Assembly (NCBI GenBank): GCA_016795285.1
Contig: JAEUIC010000004.1
Span: 1 to 35,716 of the forward strand
Length of the DNA: 35,716 nt
Direction: 5' to 3'
Source: Planctomycetota bacterium
Lineage (GTDB): Bacteria > Planctomycetota > B15-G4 > SIAN01
The notes under the pieces are model-generated. The model saw nothing but the letters and a program-made list of their open reading frames with translations, had not been told where the DNA came from and made no database searches. Position numbers and translations under genes: made by a program. Positions 24,901 through 35,665 of this stretch are shown here, piece after piece (positions within the stretch are counted from its first letter, which is position 1; every line of letters starts with the position of its first letter).

Positions 24901-25557
24901 GTCCCGGGCTGCCGTCAGAGCCGCCTCCGCGGCCTCGAACGCGAGTCGCGCGAGGCGCTCGGCGGCGCGAGTGGTGCGCAACTCGGTGGTGAGGTAGCCG
25001 AAGCGGTCGTCGCGCGGGCCGGGATCGGGCCGCCCGTCCGCGGAAGCTTGCGCGTCGGCGGTCGCCTCCTGCGTCAGGAGTCGCTCGATCCGCTGGCGCA
25101 GTGCGCTCTGCAGGGAGAGGGCGTCGGCGGCGACCTGCCGCTGCTCGACGAGCGCGTCGAGTCGGGATTGCGCGGCGGCGAGGCGCTCGGGGGCGACGCG
25201 GTCGGGCTCGGCGGGGCGCACGGTGAGGTTGTTCGCCACGGCGCCGATGAGTCGAAGCCGGATGCTGTCGGGAACGAGCGTCGGCGGCAGATCGCGCACC
25301 AGGTAGCGCCCGTCGCCATCGAGCGTCGCGCGCCGCTTCACGATCGCGCTGGCGCGGTGGATCGAGACTTCGGTGATCGATGTGGCGAGTGGCGTCTCGA
25401 CGCGACCCGGGGCGGAGGCGGCCTGGAAGGTCGCGTCACCCAAGGCGGTCGCGGGGACGGCAGCAAGGGCCGGGCGAGCGAGCCAAGGCGAGCTGAGGAG
25501 CACGAGCGGGATCCACTGCACGACGGGGGAGAGGGAGCGGGGCAGCGAGAGGACCAT
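21979..25557 (-). CDS. Large exported protein made of two tandem DUF4140/DUF4139 copies
   Basis: This 1192-aa protein contains two homologous halves. Each begins with a DUF4140-like region (SITEVSIHRASAIVKRRATL near residue 60; RLDRVTVYGSGALVERLASL near 674) followed by a coiled segment. Each continues with a DUF4139-like beta-rich region (ARWSPRYDLRADG with YRAEVVQESGEDWRDVTLHL; AGWQPEYELRAAA with YRARVWQATAERWDDVALAL). The start has a signal peptide (residues 1-34, ending ALAA) and GGAG 9 nt upstream. Between the halves lie two hydrophobic segments (about 610-626 and 648-662) separated by the basic loop RHLYRRLCHRLRR; the second ends in RSAAAQ, like a signal peptidase site. DUF4139 proteins are usually single-copy, about 500-600 aa, and of unknown mucoidy-related or envelope function. 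The alternative is a second, independently translated protein starting at ATG 23739, but no ribosome binding site is seen there. Confidence 0.8.
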   Translation of the reverse strand: MVLSLPRSLSPVVQWIPLVLLSSPWLARPALAAVPATALGDATFQAASAPGRVETPLATSITEVSIHRASAIVKRRATLDGDGRYLVRDLPPTLVPDSIRLRLIGAVANNLTVRPAEPDRVAPERLAAAQSRLDALVEQRQVAADALSLQSALRQRIERLLTQEATADAQASADGRPDPGPRDDRFGYLTTELRTTRAAERLARLAFEAAEAALTAARDELGPLASHSSAPRFDLAFDVVAQVEGEHALELEYEVTQARWSPRYDLRADGALAAVDLVYRAEVVQESGEDWRDVTLHLSTAEPRRGVVGPTARGSWVDFSWPTPVTEFTAGFAAGAERAKRLDDSLDAESDDDWHAEAQPEGLSVRYQLPRKETIESRADATTVLVTRATLAVEGERVCTPSADLDVWIRARTRNDTAFLMLPGPAAVFFGDDFIGPAALERVRPGQEFTLHLGRDPGFTVTRHHVDDRRGSAGLFGSKVEQVDRWRIRVENRAGLSVAPDGRVLVQVRESLPIAKDDRIEVELGDVKPPLARSDRFDRARAEKGILTWELPIARGAAAEIEWKQTVTWPEDAELLESGGLLAARRDATPPTHGAAHALRRASAPSMPQPIALTLALALLAALGALTRHLYRRLCHRLRRTTPQGAGLATPLALLLLAAGTRSAAAQESVASRLDRVTVYGSGALVERLASLPSSGTFVLRDLPASAAPDSIRVRVEGGEVVAVELRERREANLPDAALAQLRERHRALELEVAALEDERATLEQIDRHLQLRLVPATPSATASGRPTPASWSEEAAFLAREIAAQQAARRALATALAAKQRELAAAARELAGGSANAARVRDVIVDVVARAAGPLPCRISYLVADAGWQPEYELRAAATLDRVALAYRARVWQATAERWDDVALALSTAAPQRGAAGPDPQRRTLALRDPVQHDASFFRRDAAAPVEALAAIETQRAAAPATRPVPIATVTDQGISEHFELPGRQRVDPGRDGQLLLIGTAELPLAIERRCVPAQDLTVWLTGKATNDSAWTLLPGATAVHLGNDYLGRGTLALTPKGSALTLALGSDPWLAVERVELADDFATSSFSSAGTLRRAWRLAIRDHGAPARDPRGLVVVQVEETLPRARDEQIEVTLEESRPAPRKDASAQRRRDESGILTFELAVPRDGTASLEWGYRVRYPAERLLSFIDE

Positions 25558-25742
25558 CGCTAGGACTCCGAGAAACCGTCGAGCGGGCGGCCGGTCTACG
25601 GCGAGCTGCCGGGGGCGCCCCCAAGGAAGTCGATCGTCGGGCCGGCGCCACGACGAGTGCGCGGGGTCGCGCCGTGGGCCGCCAGCGGAGGACCGGGGAG
25701 CGCGCGCTTGCAGGTCGGTCGGCGGCTCGGACCGGTCGGCGG

Positions 25743-26234
25743 TCACGGAGTTCCGGGAGGCGGGGAAGAGCGCGGCCGTGGCGCAGCCGTGGCGCGGGTG
25801 AGGAGGCGATCGAGCGTGGCGGCGAAGGCTTGGAGGTCGCGAACGCCGTAGGGGCGCGGCCCACCGGTCGCCATGCCGGCGCCGCGCAGCTGCTCCATGA
25901 AGTTGCGCACCGAGAGGCGGCTCGCCGCATCATTCTCGGTGTACTCGTCGCCGCGAGGATCGATGACGAACACCTGCTTGGCGACGAGGGCGGCGGCGAG
26001 CGCGAGGTCGGCCGTGATCGCGACGTCGCCGGGCTGCGACTCCGCGACGATGCGGCGATCGGCGGCGTCGGCGCTCTCATCGACGACGATCACGCGGGCG
26101 TTCGGGTAGGCCGCCGGAATCGGGGGGGACCGGTTGGCAACCAGGATGGTCTCGATCGAGAGGCGCTTCCCAGCGCGGAAGATCACGTCCTTCATCTCGC
26201 GTGGCGCAGCGTCGGCGTCGACCCAGAGCTTCAT
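25743..26234 (-). CDS. YaiI/YqxD family protein (UPF0178, DUF188)
   Basis: This 163-aa protein matches the YaiI family: N-terminal [20 protein letters not shown] with conserved aspartates, [33 protein letters not shown], and the RNFMEQLR helix. The family has a PIN-like fold and is of unknown function, possibly nuclease-related. Length is normal apart from a Pro/Arg-rich tail. No Shine-Dalgarno is visible; instead GATAAC lies 9 nt upstream of the ATG. The 185-bp gap to the DUF4139 gene holds no gene. Confidence 0.9.
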   Translation of the reverse strand: MKLWVDADAAPREMKDVIFRAGKRLSIETILVANRSPPIPAAYPNARVIVVDESADAADRRIVAESQPGDVAITADLALAAALVAKQVFVIDPRGDEYTENDAASRLSVRNFMEQLRGAGMATGGPRPYGVRDLQAFAATLDRLLTRATAAPRPRSSPPPGTP

Positions 26235-27191
26235 GCCGGAGAGGTTATCGGCGGAGCGCTCCGTGCACCCTCGGGAGGGTGACCAACGACGTCGCTTCGA
26301 GAGCCGGCTTCAGGAAGCGGTGGGGGCGGGACGTGCTTGCGTCGTCGCGGGAGAGCGCCGTCCTCGACACCTTGGCCGCCGGAGGGAGGCTCCGCGGGGG
26401 CGCGACCGGCTCGTGCCGGGCTCGAACGATCGAAGGACAAGGTGGAACTCGCGTGCCCCCCGCGAACGCCGAAGCTTCGGCTGCGCCGAACGGCGTCAAG
26501 GGCAACGCGGGGGCACCGCCCGCATGAAGAGAGACGCGCGTTCGATCGCGAACGGCATCGCTCGAGTTGGCGAGGCGTCGAGCGGTGCTAAGGGGGGGGC
26601 ACGACGCGACGCCCAAGAAAGCCGCCGCCGGACGGGACGCCGCGCGGCGTGCGGCCACGGATCGCGAAAGGTCCCAGCGTGGGCGGTTCACGACGCGAGT
26701 GCGGATCGAAGCTCGTCCGCCGCGTGCGGGGAGGCCCCTGCAGGCGAGTGGTACCGCCGTCAGGCTGCGATGGGAGGCCGGTCGAGCGATCCGGCGAATC
26801 GTTCAGCGCCGGGCATCGGGATCCTGCCCGCAAAGCGCGGCTCGTCGCGGACCGCTCCCCGGGCGATGCTCGATGCTCGTCAGGAGAAACAGCTCTGCGG
26901 TCACGGTGAGCTAACTCCGCACCAAAGCCAGCCTCAGGGGGCCAGTGCCCCCAAAAAACGAAAAGGTGGGGTGCGACTTGCGCGCGCGGCGGAAGTTAAA
27001 GCGCCCGAAAGAAGCCGTTCACCAGAAGGCTGCACGATGGCCCGATCGCCGGGGCAGGCACCGGGGAAACCTCGATCCGCCCCTCAGCGGCGAGGGGGCA
27101 TGGGCCATGAAGGATGGAGCCACGGGCAGGTGAAGGCCGAGGGTGCGCGGGACGCGAGCGCAGCTGCCGCAAAAAAAATCGGAGCAGGGGC
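26235..27191. other. Long gene-free stretch upstream of the rRNA promoter
   Basis: The open frames here are Arg/Gly/Pro-rich, mutually overlapping, lack ribosome binding sites and resemble no family, so no gene is called. Visible structure includes the GATAAC box facing the YaiI gene (26244-26249 on the minus strand), the perfect palindrome GCCGAAGCTTCGGC at 26468-26481, a GGGGGC-CAGT-GCCCCC hairpin at 26937-26952 followed by six A, and an A8 run at 27171-27178 just ahead of the rRNA promoter that could act as an UP-like element. I cannot recognise RNase P RNA, tmRNA, 6S RNA or a tRNA in it. Confidence 0.5.
26244..26249 (-). promoter_or_regulatory. Candidate -10 element (GATAAC) upstream of the YaiI-family gene
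   Basis: Read on the minus strand, GATAAC ends 9 nt before the ATG at 26234, with CTCTCCGGC in between and no ribosome binding site. It repeats the leaderless arrangement seen at 393 and 18774. Confidence 0.3.
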
Positions 27192-27219
27192 TTGAAATCG
27201 ATTTGCGCGGACGTACAGT
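27192..27219 (+). promoter_or_regulatory. Promoter of the rRNA operon
   Basis: TTGAAA (27192-27197) and TACAGT (27214-27219) are separated by 16 bp, a near-consensus housekeeping-sigma promoter. It is about 270 nt upstream of mature 16S and follows an A-rich tract. Transcription should begin near 27226-27227. Confidence 0.7.
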
Positions 27220-27351
27220 ATCCGCCCCGCTGATGACCGAAGGGGGTGCCTGCAACGGTACCGCGCGACCGAGTCGCGAACCCTTCGACCATCGCAAGCC
27301 GCCCCGGGAAAGGGGTGGCTGAACGACGCGGCAACGATCGGATCTTTGACA

Positions 27352-27368
27352 GACAGGGAAGCCTGACC
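27352..27368 (+). other. 16S processing stem, 5' arm
   Basis: GACAGGGAAGCCTGACC in the leader is complementary to 29103-29120 downstream of 16S, with one bulged T in the downstream arm. The pair would close a long stem around the 16S precursor, the standard RNase III substrate. The preceding GGATCTTTGACA (27340-27351) resembles a boxA-type antitermination signal. Confidence 0.8.
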
Positions 27369-27491
27369 TTTGAGCGCTGAATGCCGCGCGTCGATCGAGC
27401 CTTTGGCTCGCGATGCGCCGCGACCGGGCTGGGGCGTGTCCTTCGGGGCATGCCTCGGCTCATGAACATTTACAGAATCAAATTCGAAAAA

Positions 27492-29038
<1,547 letters not shown>

Positions 29039-29060
29039 CTAAGGATGTAACACCTTGGCT

Positions 29061-29078
29061 GAGCTGCTTCGGTAGCTC
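29061..29078 (+). other. UUCG-capped hairpin in the 16S-tRNA spacer
   Basis: GAGCTGC and GTAGCTC form a 7-bp stem (one G-U pair) around a TTCG tetraloop with a C-G closing pair. It lies between the 16S 3' end and the processing arm at 29103. Confidence 0.7.
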
Positions 29079-29102
29079 AAGCACTGTCGACCAGTGGTCA
29101 TC

Positions 29103-29120
29103 GGTCAGGCTTTCCCTGTC
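29103..29120 (+). other. 16S processing stem, 3' arm
   Basis: GGTCAGGCTTTCCCTGTC is complementary to the leader arm 27352-27368 except for one extra T. Confidence 0.8.
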
Positions 29121-29160
29121 CTTTTCTCGACGATTCTGTCGTCGGGTTTACTGTACGCCC

Positions 29161-29237
29161 GCACCCGTAGCTCAGCTGGTTAGAGCACGCGCCTGATAAG
29201 CGCGAGGTAAGTGGTTCGAATCCACTCGGGTGCACCA
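29161..29237 (+). tRNA. tRNA-Ile (anticodon GAT)
   Basis: The 77-nt cloverleaf includes an encoded CCA. The acceptor arms GCACCCG and CGGGTGC pair, the T-arm has GGTTCGAATCC, and the anticodon GAT is at 29195-29197 in the loop CTGATAA. This is the usual first tRNA of the 16S-23S spacer. Confidence 0.97.
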
Positions 29238-29312
29238 AATCTTGGTGCATTCCGCAGCTATTGGTCTCGGGCGCTGTCAAAATGGCCTCCCGCATTGCGC
29301 TTTCCTCGTTTT

Positions 29313-29388
29313 GGGGGCGTAGCTCAGTTGGTAGAGCACCAGCTTTGCAAGCTGGGGGTCGCGGGTTCGATCCCTGTCGCCTCCACCA
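29313..29388 (+). tRNA. tRNA-Ala (anticodon TGC)
   Basis: This 76-nt tRNA has an encoded CCA. Acceptor strands GGGGGCG and CGCCTCC pair with a G3-U70 wobble, the alanine identity element. The anticodon TGC is at 29346-29348, and the T-arm carries GGGTTCGATCCC. Confidence 0.97.
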
Positions 29389-29392
29389 ATCG

Positions 29393-29413
29393 TTCTTTGA
29401 AAATCTAGTGGCA
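29393..29413 (+). promoter_or_regulatory. BoxA-like element and outer 23S processing arm
   Basis: TTCTTTGAAAA (29393-29403) resembles the boxA antitermination signal commonly found ahead of 23S. The overlapping TGAAAATCTAGTGGCA (29398-29413) is exactly complementary to TGCCACTAGATTTTCA at 32559-32574 beyond 23S, forming a 16-bp outer stem. Confidence 0.75.
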
Positions 29414-29486
29414 TAAGTATCAAATCAAGACTCACAAGTTCTCGTTGGCGTGCAACTGATGTGCGCAACTTGAGCGCCTTAAACAA

Positions 29487-29498
29487 ATAGAAAAGTGT

Positions 29499-29506
<8 letters not shown>
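29487..29506 (+). other. Inner 23S processing stem, 5' arm
   Basis: These 20 nt, ending in the first bases of 23S (GGTCAAGC), pair with 32490-32509 across the whole gene, with one G-U pair. This joins the mature-end helix of 23S to the precursor stem. Confidence 0.8.
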
Positions 29507-32489
<2,983 letters not shown>

Positions 32490-32498
<9 letters not shown>

Positions 32499-32529
32499 CG
32501 CTTTTCTATCGCCCCGCACAGCGGGGCGA
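32490..32529 (+). other. Inner 23S stem 3' arm and adjoining GC hairpin
   Basis: Positions 32490-32509 complement 29487-29506. Immediately after, TCGCCCCGC and GCGGGGCGA (32509-32529) form a perfect 9-bp stem with an ACA loop. A small GACAC/GTGTC hairpin follows at 32534-32547. Confidence 0.75.
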
Positions 32530-32558
32530 TTCAGACACGAATGTGTCGTCGATCCTTG

Positions 32559-32574
32559 TGCCACTAGATTTTCA
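32559..32574 (+). other. Outer 23S processing stem, 3' arm
   Basis: TGCCACTAGATTTTCA is the exact reverse complement of 29398-29413, closing the outer stem around the 23S precursor. Confidence 0.8.
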
Positions 32575-32590
32575 GTTCTGAAATTCAAAA

Positions 32591-32702
32591 TGCCCGGTGA
32601 CCATAGCTGGCTGGATACACCCGTTCCCTTCTCGAACACGGAAGTTAAGCAGCTAGCGCCGATGATATTGGGTCACTCCGAGAAAGTAGGTTGTTGCCGG
32701 GC
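32591..32702 (+). rRNA. rrf: 5S ribosomal RNA
   Basis: This is a short 5S gene of about 112 nt, bounded by complementary ends GCCCGG and CCGGGC. It contains CGAACACGGAAGTTAAGC and the GCGCCGATGATATTGGG arm. E. coli 5S is 120 nt; planctomycetes are known for 5S RNAs of roughly 109-111 nt, which fits. Confidence 0.93.
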
Positions 32703-32717
32703 TTTCTTGTTAATTCG

Positions 32718-32746
32718 AACCCGCGACTACGTCGCGGGTTTTTTTT
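32718..32746 (+). terminator. Intrinsic terminator of the rRNA operon
   Basis: AACCCGCGAC and GTCGCGGGTT form a perfect 10-bp stem with a TAC loop. The stem runs into a tract of eight T (32739-32746). It lies 16 nt after 5S. Confidence 0.95.
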
Positions 32747-33082
32747 GTTTTCGCATCTTCACCCTTGTCGATGGTGATACTTTGAGCCGTATTGCAGTTT
32801 GAAAATTGTGTGCCAACTTGGGATTGAGTTCAAACTTTGTCTCGTTCATTTCGAGTCTGCACTCCAGGGCGCCTTCACCCCCGCCCTGTAATTCGTTGGC
32901 TTAACTCTCAGCTCGACAGTCCGGCGCGGCTGCCCTAGTCGGCGCTGGAGGGGGTTTTTCTCGAACTGGCCGGTGACCCGCGCCCGATCCTTGTACCACA
33001 TCTCATGTTGTAGTCCGGGGCGCGAGTGGTGGCAGGGTAGCCCGGAGGAGCGGATCGACGACGGGCTCTCCTGGCAGCCTGG
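32747..33082. other. Gene-free stretch after the rRNA operon
   Basis: No supported gene is seen. The first ~100 bp are AT-richer than the rest of the chromosome and could hold duplicated flanks of insertions. Toward 33000 the sequence becomes GC-rich and merges with the IS3-type remnant. Its minus-strand reading (around EMWYKDRARVTGQF) is probably the sequence just beyond the end of that transposase. Confidence 0.4.
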
Positions 33083-33198
33083 CAGCTTCTCCGGAGGGGC
33101 TGGTGGGTCGTATGCGATCGCGCTGCGCGCCGGACTTCGTTGTAGTGCCGCCGCTAGGCTTCGATGAGGACCTTCGCATCCTTGAGGGGCTTGAAGGG
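33083..33198 (-). pseudogene. IS3-family transposase (OrfB) C-terminal remnant
   Basis: The minus strand reads PLKDAKVLIEA, a stop (TAG, 33156-33154), then RRHYNEVR and, in another frame, RSAIAYDPPAPPEKL. This matches the C-terminal end of IS3-family integrase-type transposases, which typically reads like EAKVLIEAWRRHYN followed by VRPHSSLGYRPPAP. The stop sits where Trp is expected (TGG to TAG), and a frameshift falls near RPHS. Only about 40 residues remain, directly downstream of the IS256-type pseudogene. The match comes from memory of the family motif. Confidence 0.55.
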
Positions 33199-33287
33199 TT
33201 GTGTACAGAGTCTTGTGCGCATCGCCCTGCTTGAGTGGTGGTCCTGATCGGGTCTGGGTTGGTTTTTGGTCTTGGTCTTCCATGCTC

Positions 33288-33305
33288 CCGCCCCCATGGG
33301 GGCGG
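33288..33305. repeat. 18-bp perfect palindrome downstream of the IS256-type pseudogene
   Basis: CCGCCCCCATGGGGGCGG equals its own reverse complement. It lies 10 bp past the transposase stop (minus strand), where a terminator or element end would be expected. Confidence 0.45.
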
Positions 33306-33314
33306 CGCGCGGCT

Positions 33315-34502
33315 TTAGCTCGCGGTCCTTGCGTGTTGTTCCGCGCGCGGTGGCGTCTGCTGCAGCAGCTCCCTGTCGAGGTATCGACGGGTGCCCCAGC
33401 GCGTGCCGGCGACGTAGCGCCGCTGCGCGCTGACGAGCATCAGCGCCGAGTTGCCGTCCGGGGTTGCCGAAGACGCGCTTACGCCGGCGGATCTCCCGCA
33501 TGAGGCGCTCATGCGGGTTGTTGGCCCGGATGCGGCGCCAGTGCTCCGACTGGAAGCCGTGGTAGACCAGCGCCTCCTTTCCGCCGGTCCGCACCAGCTC
33601 GGCCGCCTTCGGCAGCTTCATGAGCGTGAGCTTCTGCGTGACGTGCTCGAGCTTCGACATCGCTTCTTCGCGGCCTTGCTGCGAATGGACGGCCTTCAGC
33701 ATCAGCGTCATTTCCCTGACCATCTGCTCGGGACCGGCGAGAAGACGTTGCGTTAAAAGTGCACGACGCAGGGCTGCCACTTGGCGTCCGGGAAGAAGTC
33801 GGCGACGGAGTCGACCAGGCCCAATCAGCGATCACTGATCACGAGCTTCACCCCCTTGAGCCCGCGCTCCTTCAGGTAGTGCAGGAAGCTCGCCCAGCTC
33901 TCCTTGTCCTCCTTGGCGGCTTCCGCAACGCCGAGGATCTCCCGGAAGCCGTCCTTGGTCACGTCGACCGCCACCAGCACGGCGAAGTTGCGGATGTCGC
34001 CGCCCCAGCAACGCTTCAGGGAGATGCCATCCAGGTAGTCGTAGGGATACTCGCCCTCGATCGGGCGCCGCCGCCACTCTTCGATGGTGGGGTAGATCTT
34101 CTGATTGAGCTGGCTCACCGGACTCGGGCGCGCTCGCGTGCCCCAGAGCGCTTCCGTGATGTCTTCGACGCTGCGCACGGAGACCCCGGCTAGGTACATT
34201 TCAATCAGCGCCTCTTCGAGCGATGACTCCCGTCGCCGGTAGCGCTCGAGGATCTCCGTCTCAAACGGTGCCGACCGCAGCTTCGGCGCCTTGAGCGCCA
34301 CTTCACCAGGCTGCGTCCAGAGCTTGCGCTCGTAGTGCCCCTCACGCGTGCTGGCGCGCGTCGCCGTCCGCTCGTTGCGCCGCGCCCTGCACAGCTCCGT
34401 CGCCTCGCTCTCGAGCATCGAATTCAGCGTCTGCTCGACAGAGCCGCGCACCATCTCAGCCAGGTGGCCGCGCACTGTTCCCTCGTCGATCTGGATGATC
34501 AT
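33315..34502 (-). pseudogene. IS256-family transposase, inactivated
   Basis: The minus strand encodes an IS256/Mutator-type DDE transposase of about 395 codons. Recognisable segments are RGSVEQTLNSMLESEATELC, TQPGEVALKAPKLR, YDYLDGISLK (first catalytic Asp), LVISD (second), then LGLVDSVADFFPDAKWQPCV, MLKAVHSQQGREEAM, HWRRIRANNPHERLMREIRR, and finally NSALMLVSAQRRYVAGTRWG. The gene is broken four times: TGA at 33827-33825 right after ISDR, TAA at 33755-33753 where Tyr is expected in VVHFYRN, a frameshift near 33740 (after VFSPVP), and a compensating frameshift near 33470. The start is taken as ATG 34502 (MIIQIDEGTVRG); an in-frame ATG at 34565 would add 21 residues. No clear terminal inverted repeats were found. 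Confidence 0.88.
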
Positions 34503-34655
34503 CCCGCCCTTGGTAGCTTCCTCGCGCAAGGTGGTCCTCGTTCGGCGTTGGGTCGGTCTCAGCAACCGAACGTGTACCCGACCCGTTCGGGGCTCACCAA
34601 CTCGCCTTTGGCAAGGTGCGCAACTAACCGTACGTCATTGGCGCCCACGGCTTCT

Positions 34656-34743
34656 ATGTGACCGCGCCAGAGAGATCATGACGTCCGTTCCGCGACGTCG
34701 TTCTTGCGGAAATGGACGTCATGACCTCTCTGGCGGTGACACG
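34656..34743. repeat. Long imperfect inverted repeat (hairpin)
   Basis: CGCCAGAGAGATCATGACGT (from 34665) and its near-exact reverse complement ending at 34735 form a 22-bp stem with one mismatch. It continues inward as TTCCGC/GCGGAA to a loop of about 12 nt and outward, after a 2-nt bulge, as TGTGACC/GGTGACA. The structure lies 163 bp upstream of the transposase start. It could be two abutting element ends, a small non-autonomous element or a transcription-blocking hairpin. No matching repeat was found at the other side of the pseudogene. Confidence 0.8.
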
Positions 34744-34935
34744 AGTGCCGTCGCGCTCTTCGTCAGGACGGTCCCTGGGGCACGACCGCCGACAGACTTG
34801 AGCCGAGCGACGCAGTGAGCGATCGATGGGGCGCCGCGTGGAAAGACCAGGAGACTGAGCTGCACGCCAGACGAGACTTGAGCGCTAGACCCAGCTGTCC
34901 GCTCGACTGAGTTAATGGGGGCGGACCTCCGGTCC
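34744..34935. other. Gene-free stretch before the first attC-like site
   Basis: No gene is supported. AGACTTGAGC occurs twice (about 34793 and 34873). A short hairpin GGCGGACC-TCC-GGTCCGCC (34920-34938) runs into the first attC-like element. If this is an integron array, a first cassette or attI site would be expected here, but none is recognisable. Confidence 0.5.
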
Positions 34936-35034
34936 GCCGAACGTCGTCCTTAACCTGCGAAGGCGCCGGTCAGGAACCGTTCGAACGCCCGCCGCCGTAT
35001 CGGCGACTTCGTCAGGTTCAAGGGCATGTTCGGC
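34936..35034 (+). repeat. attC-like recombination site 1 (integron type)
   Basis: This 99-bp element begins with GCCGAAC (R'' box, RYYYAAC-like) and ends with its exact complement GTTCGGC (R' box, GTTRRRY-like with one deviation). Inside, CCTTAACCTGCGAAG pairs with CTTCGTCAGGTTCAAGG for 15 bp, leaving two unpaired bases on one strand, the extrahelical bases typical of attC. The outer and inner stems are separated by unpaired spacers of 5 and 4 nt, as in the known architecture. The loop-proximal part is variable. Confidence 0.8.
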
Positions 35035-35665
35035 GGCATTCTCCGCCTACGCGACCCGATCCGTCGAATCGAGTTGGTCGCTTGCGATCGATCGAATGCT
35101 CTGTCTCCATTATTTCGTCTTGATTAGGTCAGCTCCATCTCTGGAGAAACCCAATCCCCAAGGCTGAAATTCATCGCTGAATACCAAAAGGTGCGTCTCC
35201 GACCATGATCTCCGTTCAGTGCGACCATCGTACATGCGCTCAACTGGCTCTAGATTAATCCAAGTGCTACCTCGTAACTTGCGCGAGGTCGACCAGAGAC
35301 CTTTCTCCCGAAGTAGTTGGAAAGTCGCTCCGTCGAGGTGATCTTCCTTCTCATAAGTGTATGACATGTCGTCGGATAGAGACAGTCGCATAAGATAGTA
35401 GTCGCCTGGCTTGCCATGCACATACTCACCAACGAACGCGATATTGGGGATTTCGGTTGCGCGCAAATGCCATGCATAAGCGGCGATCGTGCCGCTGAGC
35501 GGCAGCGCGACAAACCAGAGCAATCGCTTACGAGTGAGGAGTGATCGCTCCATGCCGCTACCCCAATGTCCGCCGAACGTCGTCCTTAACCTGCGAAGGC
35601 GCCGGTCAGGAACTACTCAATTCTTCGGTCGGCGTTTCGGCGACTTCGTCAGGTTCAAGGGCTTG
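35029..35665 (+). mobile_element. Integron-type gene cassette (637 bp)
   Basis: The boundaries are set by the expected cleavage between G and TT of each R' box (35028/35029 and 35665/35666). The cassette carries one reverse-oriented gene and the body of attC site 2. Its GC content looks clearly lower than the first 26 kb, consistent with transfer. When circularised, its own end G plus TTCGGC would pair perfectly with its R'' box GCCGAAC. Confidence 0.7.
35110..35553 (-). CDS. Cassette-borne membrane-anchored protein of unknown function
   Basis: This is a 147-residue protein. Residues 9-28 (KRLLWFVALPLSGTIAAYAW) form one hydrophobic anchor or signal segment after a basic N-terminus. The rest is a small soluble domain rich in aromatic and charged residues (EYVHGKPGDYYLMRLSL, LLREKGLWSTSRKLRGSTW), probably beta-rich and outside the cytoplasm. 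No family is recognised. The gene starts 19 bp from attC site 2 and reads away from it, opposite to the usual cassette orientation, so it would need its own promoter. The ribosome binding site is weak (GGGGTAG about 4 nt upstream of the ATG). Codon use is visibly less GC-biased than in the main chromosome genes. Confidence 0.65.
   Translation of the reverse strand: MERSLLTRKRLLWFVALPLSGTIAAYAWHLRATEIPNIAFVGEYVHGKPGDYYLMRLSLSDDMSYTYEKEDHLDGATFQLLREKGLWSTSRKLRGSTWINLEPVERMYDGRTERRSWSETHLLVFSDEFQPWGLGFSRDGADLIKTK

Noticed and set aside
22108..25563. 1151-codon open frame on the plus strand
   Set aside because: It is antisense to the DUF4140/DUF4139 gene, is Arg/Gly/Ala-rich with no domain motifs, and is explained by high GC at the third codon position of the real gene.
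26937..26952. GGGGGC-CAGT-GCCCCC hairpin followed by AAAAAA
   Set aside because: The homopolymer is A, not T, downstream on the plus strand. On the minus strand the T-run precedes the hairpin, so it is not an intrinsic terminator in either direction.
26134..27195. 353-codon plus-strand frame upstream of the rRNA operon
   Set aside because: It starts inside the YaiI-family gene on the opposite strand, has no ribosome binding site, and has arginine-rich composition with no recognisable family.
34758..34767. CTTCGTCAGG matching part of the attC inner arm, as a possible third site
   Set aside because: Only 10 nt match. There is no partner arm and no R''/R' boxes at the right distances.
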